Shown piece after piece: positions 33,970 to 42,410 of a DNA stretch of 64,000 nucleotides. Numbering within the stretch: position 1 is the first letter of the stretch; each line of letters opens with the position of its first letter. Location: contig NZ_CACZDK010000005.1 in NCBI RefSeq assembly GCF_902779965.1, forward strand, positions 53,327 to 117,326. Reading direction: 5' to 3'. The position numbers were made by a program, and so were the translations under genes. The stretch comes from Fibrobacter succinogenes (GTDB lineage Bacteria; Fibrobacterota; Fibrobacteria; Fibrobacterales; Fibrobacteraceae). The notes under the pieces are model-generated. The model ran no database searches. It saw only the letters and a list, made by a program, of their open reading frames with translations, and was not told the origin of the DNA.

Positions 33970-35304
33970 TTACACCACAGTCAACATAAATCCCATATAC
34001 AGCGGAAGCGTAAGCACGGCCCCATTACGACCAACATTGTAATCACCAAGTTTTATCGCCTGCTCCACATGGTATTTTTCAAAATTCTTCAAGACCGTCT
34101 TCAACGACTTTGCATCTCCATTACGCGCCTTGCATTCTACAGGTGTACACTTACCTTGATACCGCATAACAAAGTCTAGTTCAATGCTACTGTCCTTATG
34201 GTAATAATAAAGCTTACGGCCCATTTTTCCAAACAAATCTGCAACCAGATTTTCAAAAATAGCGCCCTTATAGCCAAGCAAATCTCCACTCAAAATACTA
34301 GATTGCGTTCCATCTTCGAGCATTGAAATAAGCAGCCCGATATCGGACATATAAACTTTAAATTCGCTTTGGATTCGATTGCCATCCAAAGGCAATTCCG
34401 TAGCTTGAATATTGTAGCACCGACGAATAATTCCCGCGTCTTCAATCCATTGCAGGCTACCTGCATAATCACGGCCACGGCCTCCTGTACGCACTACATT
34501 ATACGAGAACTTTTTGTATTCACGGGCAAGCTGAGCAGGGATGGATTCAAAGCACTCCCGAATATGAGACTTATCTGCAGGAGCGGCATACTTCACCATG
34601 TCAGCTTTATATTCATCGACAATCCTCTTCTGCACAGCAAGCACTTTGCCCACAATCCCCGTTTCAAAAAACGTTGTAACAACTTCAGGCATGCCTCCGA
34701 CAATCACATACTGATGGAGCAATTCACGAAAACGATCATGCAGCGCCGAATCAACAGGCATTTCGTTCTGCAAGCAATCTTTGAGGTAATCAAAGTGCAT
34801 CGGCTTTATGCCATTAGCCCAAAGCCATTCTTCAAAGTCCATCGGAACCATTTCAACAATATTTTCGAAGCCTACAGGTATAGACGCATCAGCCTCATCT
34901 TTCAGTTCCTTAGTCCTGTAACCATGAACTCCAAGCAAAGAACCCGTACACATGACTTCAAAACGACCATCCAAGTAAAAATACTTGAGAGAACTGCGTG
35001 CAAGTGGACAATCCTGAATTTCATCAAAAATAAAACATGTTTCGTAAGGTTCAATTTCAGCAGAAGGCATCGCTGCCGATATACGCATAACGACGGAGGA
35101 TACAGAAACATCCGGAGTAAAGAACTTCTTGTAATCCGGATGTTCGCGAAAATCAAGATAAACAACATGCTTGAAATGACGTGTAGCAAAATCCATCACG
35201 CTACTTGTTTTTCCACACTGTCGAATTCCCTTCACAACAATAGGTTTATGGTGGGGTTCATGCAGCCAATCTTCTAGTATTTTATCAATTTTCCGTCTAA
35301 ACAC
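33970..35304 (-). CDS. AAA ATPase with C-terminal DUF4143
   Basis: The 444-residue protein has the AAA_14/DUF4143 layout. Walker A GIRQCGKTSSV is at about residues 26-36 and the Walker B region CFIFDEIQDCPLA near 90. The MCTGSLLGV sensor-type motif follows, and DUF4143 covers residues 200-400. It ends with an endonuclease-like ELDFVMRYQGKCTPVECKA, an ExD...ExK pattern like PD-(D/E)xK folds. The start is GTG at 35302-35304 with AGGA five bases upstream. Such genes are widespread and mobile, often with a unique patchy distribution. The function is unknown. The DNA around its start is duplicated upstream. Confidence 0.85.
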   Translation of the reverse strand: MFRRKIDKILEDWLHEPHHKPIVVKGIRQCGKTSSVMDFATRHFKHVVYLDFREHPDYKKFFTPDVSVSSVVMRISAAMPSAEIEPYETCFIFDEIQDCPLARSSLKYFYLDGRFEVMCTGSLLGVHGYRTKELKDEADASIPVGFENIVEMVPMDFEEWLWANGIKPMHFDYLKDCLQNEMPVDSALHDRFRELLHQYVIVGGMPEVVTTFFETGIVGKVLAVQKRIVDEYKADMVKYAAPADKSHIRECFESIPAQLAREYKKFSYNVVRTGGRGRDYAGSLQWIEDAGIIRRCYNIQATELPLDGNRIQSEFKVYMSDIGLLISMLEDGTQSSILSGDLLGYKGAIFENLVADLFGKMGRKLYYYHKDSSIELDFVMRYQGKCTPVECKARNGDAKSLKTVLKNFEKYHVEQAIKLGDYNVGRNGAVLTLPLYMGFMLTVV

Positions 35305-35375
35305 ATTTTCCTGCCCAATTTTTAATAAATATACACATTTTCCTGCCCAATTTTTCAGAAAAATTACACATTTTC
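35301..35375. repeat. Direct repeats duplicating the DUF4143 gene's translation start
   Basis: A 23-bp sequence at 35301-35323, beginning ACACATTTTCCTGCCCAA, recurs exactly at 35333-35355, and its first 10 bases recur at 35366-35375. The unit includes, on the minus strand, the AGGA ribosome site and GTG start of the ATPase gene. Spacing is 32-33 bp. Confidence 0.85.
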
Positions 35376-35413
35376 ATAAAAACGGAATTATCAGCGGGCA
35401 ATTTTTGCATCAA

Positions 35414-36301
35414 TCACCCTTTTATTTTCTGCAGGCACGATTTCACCCACTCGGGTTTTATAAAGAATACCGCAATAGCAATCACAGTTGACGTATTGAA
35501 AAGGGTATGGAAAATAAACGTGAACGCAACATAAGAATCCATTTCAGGAACGCGAACAAAATACATTACGTTCAATAAAATTTGGAAAAGCATCATTAAA
35601 GAGCCGACCATTAAAGCCACGACATTCTTTTTTGCAAGTGCAAATACACCAACCGCTAGATTAACAACGCCAAAGAACGCAAGTTGAAACACAGGAGGCT
35701 GCATAAAAACAAAATGCGTCAAGCTGTTCAATCCGCTCACAATAAAACAGACTGCGCAAAGCCGGAATAAGCCTAAATTAAATGTTTCATCTGCAATGGC
35801 AATCTCGCTTTCATCATGCTTTTTAGAAGCCACAAAGAACGCCGCCACAGCAACGACAATGTTCACGTTAAAAATCAAGTTAATGAGATTCTGGGCAATA
35901 TTAACTTGTCTTATTTCATTTTCCGTTAAAGCATTGATGGAACTGACGGCAAAAGCACCCAAGACAGCCCAAATTAGGAACAGCACGGCCAATATTTTTA
36001 GAACCTTTACGTTCTTTTTGACAAACGCAAATACCCCTAGCGCAAATAAAACAGCAACGGCCAAAACACCCAACACAAACGGAATGAAAACTCCCGACGC
36101 GATCAATAGCCCACCCATTCCAAGCAAATCTTCAAACGATGAAGTTGTAAGTGCACTCCACAGCGAACTGAAAAATCCGCCACGCCCTGCCATAACAGCC
36201 ATGTTGATAACAAGGTTCAACAAGTTCACAATGAACACGATAACGCAAACTCTGAGTAAAGTCTGATTACCGTTGAATTGAAATTTTTCTCCTTCGCTCA
36301 T
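35414..36301 (-). CDS. Unknown polytopic membrane protein
   Basis: I do not recognise a family. The 295 residues show about eight hydrophobic segments arranged as two similar halves of four (VCVIVFIVNLLNLVINMAVM early, LCAVCFIVSGLNSLTHFVFM in the second half), which suggests internal duplication. There is no signal peptide beyond the first membrane helix. GAGGGG lies 5 bases upstream of the ATG and a TATAAT box is visible on the minus strand at 36313-36318. The downstream neighbour reads in the same direction after a small gap. Transport or sensing is possible, but nothing specific supports it. Confidence 0.7.
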   Translation of the reverse strand: MSEGEKFQFNGNQTLLRVCVIVFIVNLLNLVINMAVMAGRGGFFSSLWSALTTSSFEDLLGMGGLLIASGVFIPFVLGVLAVAVLFALGVFAFVKKNVKVLKILAVLFLIWAVLGAFAVSSINALTENEIRQVNIAQNLINLIFNVNIVVAVAAFFVASKKHDESEIAIADETFNLGLFRLCAVCFIVSGLNSLTHFVFMQPPVFQLAFFGVVNLAVGVFALAKKNVVALMVGSLMMLFQILLNVMYFVRVPEMDSYVAFTFIFHTLFNTSTVIAIAVFFIKPEWVKSCLQKIKG

Positions 36302-36386
36302 TTGACCCCTCTATTATAGGATTAAATATTTTTCGTTCATTCAAAATTTTCTAACGCAAAGATACAATTTTTTGCAACGCATCCAC

Positions 36387-36815
36387 TCATACATCTCCCT
36401 TAATATTCAAATACTTTTCCAGTTCAGGAAATGTTGAAAGGCTGAAAAAAGAAAATCGACCTCGAACAAACACAAAACCCGACCAACCCTTAATAAATGG
36501 AATATGATCTTTCAATCTTATAATTTTAAATCTATTGGGCTTCAATGCCACAGAATTTCCAAGTAAAAAAGTAATGCGCACAGATTCGTCTTCAAGGATT
36601 TCAACTTTTCTAGGATACAAGTGGAAAAATACAAACAAAATATAAAACTCAAAGATAATCAAACAAATAAAGAACCATTCATGACCTTTGTAGGCCCCAG
36701 AGTTCATCAAAGCCTGTATATTACAACCTATATAAGTCGCCATCAGAAAAATGCCCACATATGAGCCCCAAAGCCACAGCTTCGTTTTCGATTCATATAC
36801 TTTATTTTCACTCAT
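36387..36815 (-). CDS. Unknown small membrane protein with PH-like C-terminal half
   Basis: The 142-residue protein has two hydrophobic helices (WGSYVGIFLMATYIGCNI and WFFICLIIFEFYILFVFF), then a soluble part rich in beta-prone residues (KVEILEDESVRITFLLGNSVAL). This layout resembles bacterial two-helix plus bPH-type proteins, but the match is by eye only. It is transcribed towards the polytopic gene at 35414, 85 bp away. Confidence 0.6.
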   Translation of the reverse strand: MSENKVYESKTKLWLWGSYVGIFLMATYIGCNIQALMNSGAYKGHEWFFICLIIFEFYILFVFFHLYPRKVEILEDESVRITFLLGNSVALKPNRFKIIRLKDHIPFIKGWSGFVFVRGRFSFFSLSTFPELEKYLNIKGDV

Positions 36816-36840
36816 ACGATGACCTCGTTCTAAAAATACA

Positions 36841-36874
36841 AAAAACGGCCCGGATTTTATTCCGAGTCGTTTTT
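36841..36874. terminator. Imperfect bidirectional stem-loop with A/T tails
   Basis: AAAAACGGCCCGGA (36841-36854) and TCCGAGTCGTTTTT (36861-36874) pair with two mismatched or wobble positions around a short loop. It lies between the 36387-36815 gene and the 3' side of the aspartokinase gene and probably terminates the latter. Confidence 0.65.
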
Positions 36875-36887
36875 GAAAATGTCACTG

Positions 36888-36920
36888 GGTCCTTCGTGGT
36901 TTCGCCACTCAGGATGACGC
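36888..36920. repeat. GTCATCCTGAG...AAGGACCCAGTGAC element
   Basis: Read on the minus strand, the element begins GTCATCCTGAG, has a TGGCGAAACCA hairpin, and ends AAGGACCCAGTGAC. It follows the aspartokinase stop codon. Confidence 0.65.
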
Positions 36921-36928
36921 CATTGGCG

Positions 36929-38248
36929 TTATTTTACGAAAGCGGCATAGATAGCCTTGATGGCCTTTTCAGTATCGGCTTCGTCAACACCCGTGATGAT
37001 GTTGATCTGGGAAGAACCCTGGTCGATAATGCGAACGTTCACCTTGCTTTCTGCGAGAGCCGTAAAGAGCTTTGCAGCAACACCGATCTTGTTCGTCATG
37101 CCGTGACCCACGGTAGCGATAAGAGCGATGCCCGGGAAAATCTTGATACGGTCCGGACGCATCTGCTGCGTGATGTCTTCGAGGACAACGTCCTGCACGG
37201 CATCGAGAGCCTTGGAATCCACGACGATGCTCATGGAGTCAATTGCACTCGGGCAGAGTTCGTAGGAGAGTCCTTCGCTTTCAAGCACAGCGAGCACGCG
37301 GCGGCCAAAGCCAACTTCCTTGTTCATCATGGACTTTTCGATGTAGATCATCGAGAAGCCCTTGCGGCCTGCAACACCCGTGATCGGGAGCTTTGCGCTT
37401 TCCGGAGTCGGGCCAATGATGGTGCCAGCGTCTTCGGGGCGGTTCGTGTTGCGGATGTTGATAGGAATCTTCTTCGCGCGGCACGGAGCGATGGATTCGT
37501 CGTGGAGCACGCTTGCACCGGAGTAAGCGAGTTCGCGAATTTCGCGGTAGCTCACGTATTCAATCGGGAGCGGATTTTCGACGATGCGCGGGTCTGCCAT
37601 GAGCATACCCGAAACGTCGGTCCAGTTTTCGTACTTGGCAGCGTCAATGCCGTTGGCAAGGATTGCGCCAGTGATGTCGGAACCGCCACGGCTGAAGGTT
37701 TTGACTTCGCCACGGAGGTTAGAGCCATAGAAGCCCGGCAATACGTACAACTGATTTTCGTCGCCGAGAGCCTTTGCAATTTCTTCGTAGGTCTTCGGGG
37801 CAATGCGATACTTGTCATCGAAAGTGATGAGCGGGTAGCTATCGACAAAGTTTGCACCGAGGTACTTGGCCATGAGACGTGCGCAGAGGAATTCGCCGCG
37901 ACTTACGAGGAAGTCGGTGCTCACGGATTCCGGATGGTTCTTGAGCTTGTCTTCGAGACTGTCGAGGTCTTCGGTAAGCTTGTCTTCAAGACCCAAATCC
38001 TTGCAGATTTCGTCATAGCGCTGACGGATCAGGTTCCACGGAGTCGAAAAGTCGAGTCCCTTGGAAGCGAGGTCGTATGTGCTGTAGAGGAGGTCGGTCA
38101 GTTTGGTTTCTTTCGGGTTACGCTTGCCCGGAGCAGAAACGACGATGACTTTGCGGTTCTTGTCACTTTCGACAATGGCCTTGATTTTCTTGAACTGACC
38201 TGCATCGGCAACGGAAGAGCCGCCGAACTTACAAACGATTCTAGACAT
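36929..38248 (-). CDS. lysC: Aspartokinase (monofunctional)
   Basis: Aspartokinase phosphorylates aspartate, the first step to lysine, threonine, methionine and diaminopimelate. The N-terminus has the kinase signature VCKFGGSSVADAGQFKKI. SRGGSDITGAILANG lies near residue 200, and two ACT-type regulatory domains cover residues 300-439 (MIYIEKSMMNKEVGFGRRVL, ALIATVGHGM, VNVRIIDQGSSQINII). At 439 aa it is a single-function enzyme, not fused to homoserine dehydrogenase. It has a leader of about 130 nt with a good promoter. Allosteric inhibition by an end product is expected from the ACT domains. Confidence 0.95.
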   Translation of the reverse strand: MSRIVCKFGGSSVADAGQFKKIKAIVESDKNRKVIVVSAPGKRNPKETKLTDLLYSTYDLASKGLDFSTPWNLIRQRYDEICKDLGLEDKLTEDLDSLEDKLKNHPESVSTDFLVSRGEFLCARLMAKYLGANFVDSYPLITFDDKYRIAPKTYEEIAKALGDENQLYVLPGFYGSNLRGEVKTFSRGGSDITGAILANGIDAAKYENWTDVSGMLMADPRIVENPLPIEYVSYREIRELAYSGASVLHDESIAPCRAKKIPINIRNTNRPEDAGTIIGPTPESAKLPITGVAGRKGFSMIYIEKSMMNKEVGFGRRVLAVLESEGLSYELCPSAIDSMSIVVDSKALDAVQDVVLEDITQQMRPDRIKIFPGIALIATVGHGMTNKIGVAAKLFTALAESKVNVRIIDQGSSQINIITGVDEADTEKAIKAIYAAFVK

Positions 38249-38405
38249 TTTTTTTCCTTTGGGCCACCAAACCTCTCAGCTTCGAGCGCAACCGCTTTCC
38301 TCGCGATTGTCGTGCCCAAGCCTACCCATCTGGCCAGCCACTTGGTTATGCAGCGGCACTTTACCGCCGCGCGGACAAAGATAGAAAAAGTGTGCAAGGC
38401 GAGCA
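38249..38405 (-). promoter_or_regulatory. lysC: Promoter and G+C-rich leader of the aspartokinase gene
   Basis: On the minus strand TTGCTC and TATCTT with a 17-bp spacer lie about 140 bp before the ATG. The predicted leader is rich in potential stems, such as GCGGC...GCCGC and AGCG-GUUG-CGCU. It does not match the lysine riboswitch or other classes I know. No leader peptide with repeated Lys, Thr or Met codons is seen. Confidence 0.45.
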
Positions 38406-38586
38406 AGGCGCGAAAACCTGTTTTCGCATCTTTGAGCCGCAGCCACGGACGCCGTAGGCGTCAAAAAAGACGCGCAAGGTGTCAATGGTGCACGGCAAAT
38501 TGACTAACAAAAATTTACAGGACAAACAAGTAAAAAAAACGTGTTTATAAGTAGGGAATCTCTAAACAGAGTGGCCAAGAGAATCT

Positions 38587-39531
38587 ATGAAGAAACACGA
38601 AAAATTGATGTTCATCGCCGCAAAATCAAACATTCCAGTCCTTTTGCAAGGGGAATCCGGAGTCGGCAAAGAAATTGCGGCAAGGTTTATCCACGAGCAC
38701 AGTCCACGGAATGGCGGGCCGTTCATTGCACTCAACTGCGGCGCCATCGCCAGGAATCTCGCCGAAAGCCTTCTGGAAGGCGCCAAGAAGGGTTCCTACA
38801 CCGGAGCATCCATCGACCATCAGGGCATTGTGCAGGCTGCAAACGGAGGCACACTTTTTCTTGACGAAATCGGGGAAATGCCCTTCGACATGCAAAGCAA
38901 ACTTTTGCGCATTTTGCAGGAACGTTCCGTACTCCCACTGGGGGCAACGCAAAACGAACCCGTTGACTTTAGGCTCGTGTGCGCCACGAACAGGGACTTG
39001 CAAAACGAAATCCGCGATGGCAATTTTCGCAAGGACTTGTACTTTAGGCTAAGCGCCTTCCCCATCGTAATCCCGCCGCTTCGCAACAGAGACGACTTTC
39101 CAGAAATTGCCGCAACATTATGGAGCGAAATCACAGCCAAAACTTTTGCAGAACAATTCCCGCTACGCAAAAACGAAATCAAGGAATTATCCAAATGCAA
39201 TTGGCCAGGCAACATCCGCCAGTTAAAAAACGTTCTACAGCGTTACGCGCTTTTAATGCAGCACAATATTTCACTCGAAGAAATCCTCTCCGAAGAATTT
39301 TCACAGACAACGTTAAACGATATTCACGAAAATTTTGCATACCAAACCGCACGAGCATCGGCGCCAAATTGGGCGTTTATTCAAAAAGCACTAAACGAAA
39401 ACAAAGGAAACAAGTGCAGAGCCGCAAGGGCATTAAAAATCAGTCGCGGATGCCTTTGCTACCAAATAAAAAAGCATGAGCTCCAAGAATGGAACTCATG
39501 CGAAAATTTTGGAAAGTGTTCGCTCGTCTAA
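38587..39531 (+). CDS. Sigma-54-dependent transcriptional activator without receiver domain
   Basis: This is an AAA+ enhancer-binding protein that opens sigma-54 promoters. The Walker A GESGVGKEIAARFIHEHS starts near residue 19. The sigma-54 contact loop is GSYTGA where the consensus is GAFTGA. Walker B reads GGTLFLDEIGEMP, followed by RLVCATNRDL and FRKDLYFRLSAFPI. A Fis-type helix-turn-helix closes the protein (NKCRAARALKISRGCLCYQI). At 314 aa it starts almost directly at the AAA domain, so no phospho-receiver or ligand domain is present and activity is probably set by level or partner proteins. The upstream 38406-38586 stretch shows no gene. Confidence 0.85.
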   Translation: MKKHEKLMFIAAKSNIPVLLQGESGVGKEIAARFIHEHSPRNGGPFIALNCGAIARNLAESLLEGAKKGSYTGASIDHQGIVQAANGGTLFLDEIGEMPFDMQSKLLRILQERSVLPLGATQNEPVDFRLVCATNRDLQNEIRDGNFRKDLYFRLSAFPIVIPPLRNRDDFPEIAATLWSEITAKTFAEQFPLRKNEIKELSKCNWPGNIRQLKNVLQRYALLMQHNISLEEILSEEFSQTTLNDIHENFAYQTARASAPNWAFIQKALNENKGNKCRAARALKISRGCLCYQIKKHELQEWNSCENFGKCSLV

Positions 39532-39536
39532 CGCGA

Positions 39537-40451
39537 CTAGAACTTTACGCCAACAGCAATGTAGTGGTTGCCGCCTTCAAACGCAGGACGCGGGCTGTAA
39601 GCGTAATCGAATACAATCCGGCCAAACTTTACGCCAAGACCACCGCTAATTGCATCTTCAGTATCCGGGCGGAACGCATAGCCCATGCGGAATGAAAGCA
39701 TGTCAAAATAAACGACTTCACCGCCAATCAAAAGTTGCGCCTTTGTATCGGCACGGCGATACGCATCTACAGACAAATGAATCATCCAGCGATCAAGAAC
39801 CGGGATAAATCCAGTTACACCCGCCTGGAGCGCAAGCGGAGCCGCTTCTTTTTCGGACTCATACTTGCTTGCAAAACCGAGATTCGTAAAGTTAGCGCCA
39901 AAAGCAAAATACTGGTTTAAACGGAAAGAACCGCCAGCATCAAACGAGAAAAGGAAACCCGTTTCATCGTCAATCGTCTGCGTTGCAAAACGCATTGAAG
40001 CCGCCCAGTTAAAAATCTTGGAACGGCTACCGAAACCGGCCAAAAGCGACCAAGCGTAAGAACCGTATTCCGAAGTTTTGAGACCATTCTCGTCACGGCC
40101 TTCGATGTTGTCGTAACCTAAGAAGTCAACCGCAAATGCAAGGGTAAACTTATCCGCAATAGGCAGTCCGTAATAAGCCGAAACAAAATTATCGGCACCG
40201 CCTTCGCCAAAAATCACCTGACTCAAGCCAAATTCAGCTTCGTTAGCCACACTCATCGCAAGAGGATTACGCGAAACTTCCGAAACGCGGCCCGGATCAG
40301 CAACGCCAGCGCCCGAAAGAGCAGCCGCACGCGGCGAAACCTGCATCGACAAGAACTTCATTGTCACGCCACCCGGATCCAAATGCCAATACTCCCCAGC
40401 AAACGCGAGGGAACCTACGGTAAGCGCAAACGCAAGAATCTTTTTGAACAT
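39537..40451 (-). CDS. PorV/PorQ-type outer-membrane beta-barrel protein
   Basis: The start at the ATG at 40449-40451 gives MFKKILAFALTVGSLAFAG, a clear signal peptide, and 304 aa. The open frame upstream to 40538 lacks one. The mature protein begins with the conserved LDPGGVTMKFLSMQVSPRAA and ALSGAGVADPGRVSEVSRNP, a FadL-like or PorV hallmark. Alternating hydrophobic strands follow and it ends IAVGVKF with a terminal aromatic residue, as in barrel proteins. PorV is the shuttle protein of the type IX secretion system, PorQ and UPF0164 members are relatives, and the exact role is not settled by sequence alone. Confidence 0.82.
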   Translation of the reverse strand: MFKKILAFALTVGSLAFAGEYWHLDPGGVTMKFLSMQVSPRAAALSGAGVADPGRVSEVSRNPLAMSVANEAEFGLSQVIFGEGGADNFVSAYYGLPIADKFTLAFAVDFLGYDNIEGRDENGLKTSEYGSYAWSLLAGFGSRSKIFNWAASMRFATQTIDDETGFLFSFDAGGSFRLNQYFAFGANFTNLGFASKYESEKEAAPLALQAGVTGFIPVLDRWMIHLSVDAYRRADTKAQLLIGGEVVYFDMLSFRMGYAFRPDTEDAISGGLGVKFGRIVFDYAYSPRPAFEGGNHYIAVGVKF

Positions 40452-40472
40452 ACGAGGTATAAGATACAAAAA

Positions 40473-40507
40473 AGTAGGAAGTAGGAAGTAGACAGTAGAC
40501 AGTAAAT
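40473..40507. repeat. AGTAGGA/AGTAGAC heptamer array
   Basis: Five in-phase 7-bp units run AGTAGGA, AGTAGGA, AGTAGAC, AGTAGAC, AGTAAAT just upstream of the PorV-like gene. GAGGTAT-type units follow at about 40514-40530. Confidence 0.8.
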
Positions 40508-40549
40508 GGGCTCGAGGTATGAGGTCGCTTCTCCCCATTCGCGGATCAT

Positions 40550-40602
40550 GACTACATAAGTGCTAAAGCACTAAGTAGTCAAAGAGCTTTGAGCTATGAG
40601 CT
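40550..40602. repeat. Hairpin with GAGCTAT heptamers
   Basis: GACTACATAAGTGC and GCACTAAGTAGTC (40550-40580) form a near-perfect stem. GAGCTTT, GAGCTAT and GAGCTGT follow in 7-bp phase. Short palindromes continue to about 40705 (GGACC-GAA-GGTCC, GGGGC-GCAA-GCCCC). No gene is visible between 40452 and 40713. Confidence 0.65.
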
Positions 40603-40713
40603 GTATGCCTAGATAAAAATTCCATCGAATTTCAAAGGTTCATTAGCACCAACACTCAAAGGACCGAAGGTCCGACCTCATCGCTCATAGGGGCGCAAGC
40701 CCCGAGCTCACAC

Positions 40714-42246
40714 CTATTTCCGCCAGCCTTCCATAATTTTGAGGCATTCGGCGAGGAGTTCTGCGCTGCGGTCCTTGCCTTCGGTTTCCACGTAGCAACG
40801 GAATTCCGGAGCGTTGCCACTCGGGCGCAAGTGGATGATGTCGCCGGAATCGAATTCCATGCGGTAGCCATCGACTTCGTTCAAGGAAACGATCTTGCCT
40901 TGGAACGTCTTGTCCTTTGCAAATTTGGAAGGCTTTGCAGCAAGCGCACCGAACAGCTTTTCGCCGAGATTCTTTTCGCGGATTTCGGCAAGCTTCGCCT
41001 TGGACTTTTCGGTCGGGAATTCCTTGAGGCGGTCGCTCACGGTAAAGCGCTTGGGCAACTTGCGGAGAATGTCCACAACGCACATGCGTTCTTCGCGGAC
41101 CATGACCATCACGGCAATCATCGGGAGGAGCGCGTCACGCGTCGGGAGAGCCTTGAGCGTACGAGATTCACGCTTGTCGCCCTTCACAAATTCACGAGTC
41201 AAATCCGTTTCGAGCAAAAAGCCGCCATTTGCTTCATAACCGGCAACGCTTACACTCTTGTCGTTTGCATCGACCAGGCTTTCCATGCCAGCAATCACAT
41301 ACGGGCTACCAATGCGCGTGCGGCAAATCTTTTCGAAACTGCCGGACTTTTCGAGTGAAGTGTTGCAACTCACCGGAGTTGCAATGCGCTTGATACCAAG
41401 CGCCTGGGCAGCGAGGATGCCCAGCACGTCGCCACGGAGCCACATACCCACGTCGTCAGCCAAAAGCGGGCGGTCCGAATCGCCATCGGTGCTGAACACA
41501 GCATCCACGTAATCCTTGTGCGTAAATTCGCGGGCAAGTTCTTCATCTTCCTTGCGGATGGCTTCGGTATCGACCGGAACAAACACATCGCTACGGCCAA
41601 ACGGCTTTACCGTCGCACCGAGGCTTTCGAGAACCTTCACCACAATGTCGCGGCCCACAGCGGAATGCTGGTAAACGCCAATCGTAAGTCCGTGCAGAGC
41701 ATCGCTACCGAAAAAGTCAGGATAACGCTTGCAGTAATTTGCTTCGGCTTCCGCTTCAACCGCCGGAAGTTCTGGAGCATTTTTCAACATGCCATCCGCA
41801 CCAAAAAGTGCTTCGTCGAAATCCACCGACTGCGACACGATTCCCTGTTCGTCGGCCTTCGTGATTTCGCCATTCGGGTGGTCGAACTTGATGCCATTAC
41901 GGTCTGCCGGAATGTGGCTACCCGTCACCATGATGGTCGGCAAATGCTTATCGATGCCATACATCGCAATCGCCGGGCTCGGGATGCGACCGCAGTAAAT
42001 GACCTTCCAGTTCGCATCGGTACCAGCCTGCACCAGCGACCTCAAGATGCGTTCCGTACTCGGGCGCAAATCGCCAGCAATCGCAATCGTATGTTCGCAC
42101 TTGTAAGACGCTTCGCAGTACTTGATAAAAGAACGCGCGTACACATAGCACACACGGTCGGTCATAGCGCTCACGAGACCACGGGCACCGCTCGTACCAA
42201 ACGCCACCCCGGACTGTTTCATCACATCTTGCATCGCAACGGACAT
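40714..42246 (-). CDS. Phosphomannomutase/phosphoglucomutase-family enzyme
   Basis: The 510-residue alpha-D-phosphohexomutase moves a phosphate between C1 and C6 of hexose phosphates, supplying sugar nucleotides for polysaccharides. The start is FGTSGARGLVSAMTDR. The phosphoserine loop is VTGSHIPADRNGIKF, where other families often have TASHNP. The metal loop is STDGDSDRP, the sugar loop is YEANGGFLLE, and the phosphate-binding loop RPSGNAPEFRCYVE ends the protein. All four motifs are intact. Substrate preference between mannose, glucose and glucosamine forms cannot be decided from sequence. Confidence 0.88.
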   Translation of the reverse strand: MSVAMQDVMKQSGVAFGTSGARGLVSAMTDRVCYVYARSFIKYCEASYKCEHTIAIAGDLRPSTERILRSLVQAGTDANWKVIYCGRIPSPAIAMYGIDKHLPTIMVTGSHIPADRNGIKFDHPNGEITKADEQGIVSQSVDFDEALFGADGMLKNAPELPAVEAEAEANYCKRYPDFFGSDALHGLTIGVYQHSAVGRDIVVKVLESLGATVKPFGRSDVFVPVDTEAIRKEDEELAREFTHKDYVDAVFSTDGDSDRPLLADDVGMWLRGDVLGILAAQALGIKRIATPVSCNTSLEKSGSFEKICRTRIGSPYVIAGMESLVDANDKSVSVAGYEANGGFLLETDLTREFVKGDKRESRTLKALPTRDALLPMIAVMVMVREERMCVVDILRKLPKRFTVSDRLKEFPTEKSKAKLAEIREKNLGEKLFGALAAKPSKFAKDKTFQGKIVSLNEVDGYRMEFDSGDIIHLRPSGNAPEFRCYVETEGKDRSAELLAECLKIMEGWRK

Positions 42247-42260
42247 AGAAAACCTCGAAA

Positions 42261-42295
42261 TAGTGATTAGTGGTTAGTGGCTAGTGATTAGGATA
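42261..42295. repeat. TAGTGAT/TAGTGGT heptamer array
   Basis: Four in-phase 7-bp units TAGTGAT, TAGTGGT, TAGTGGC, TAGTGAT followed by TAGGATA lie just upstream of the phosphohexomutase gene. The remaining stretch to 42410 shows nothing recognisable. Confidence 0.8.
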
Positions 42296-42410
42296 GCAAA
42301 TGTCAAAATGCATCTTCCTAAAATGCCGCTAAAACCACCAAATGATTTTACAAAGGATAAGATAGAAAAAGCTAGATGATGCTAAAAACTATTTGGATTC
42401 AATATGGGGG

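Noticed and set aside
35301..35375. CRISPR-like short repeats with even spacing
   Set aside because: Only two full copies and a fragment, with 9-10 bp between them and no cas genes in the window.
38249..38405. RNase P, tmRNA or SRP RNA in the aspartokinase leader
   Set aside because: Short GAGGAAAG-like matches occur, but the conserved cores and expected lengths of these RNAs are missing.
38541..38864. Alternative frame suggesting a frameshift at the start of the sigma-54 activator
   Set aside because: The ATG frame at 38587 already contains the full AAA N-terminus (EKLMFIAAKSNIPVLLQ), so no lost segment needs to be assumed.
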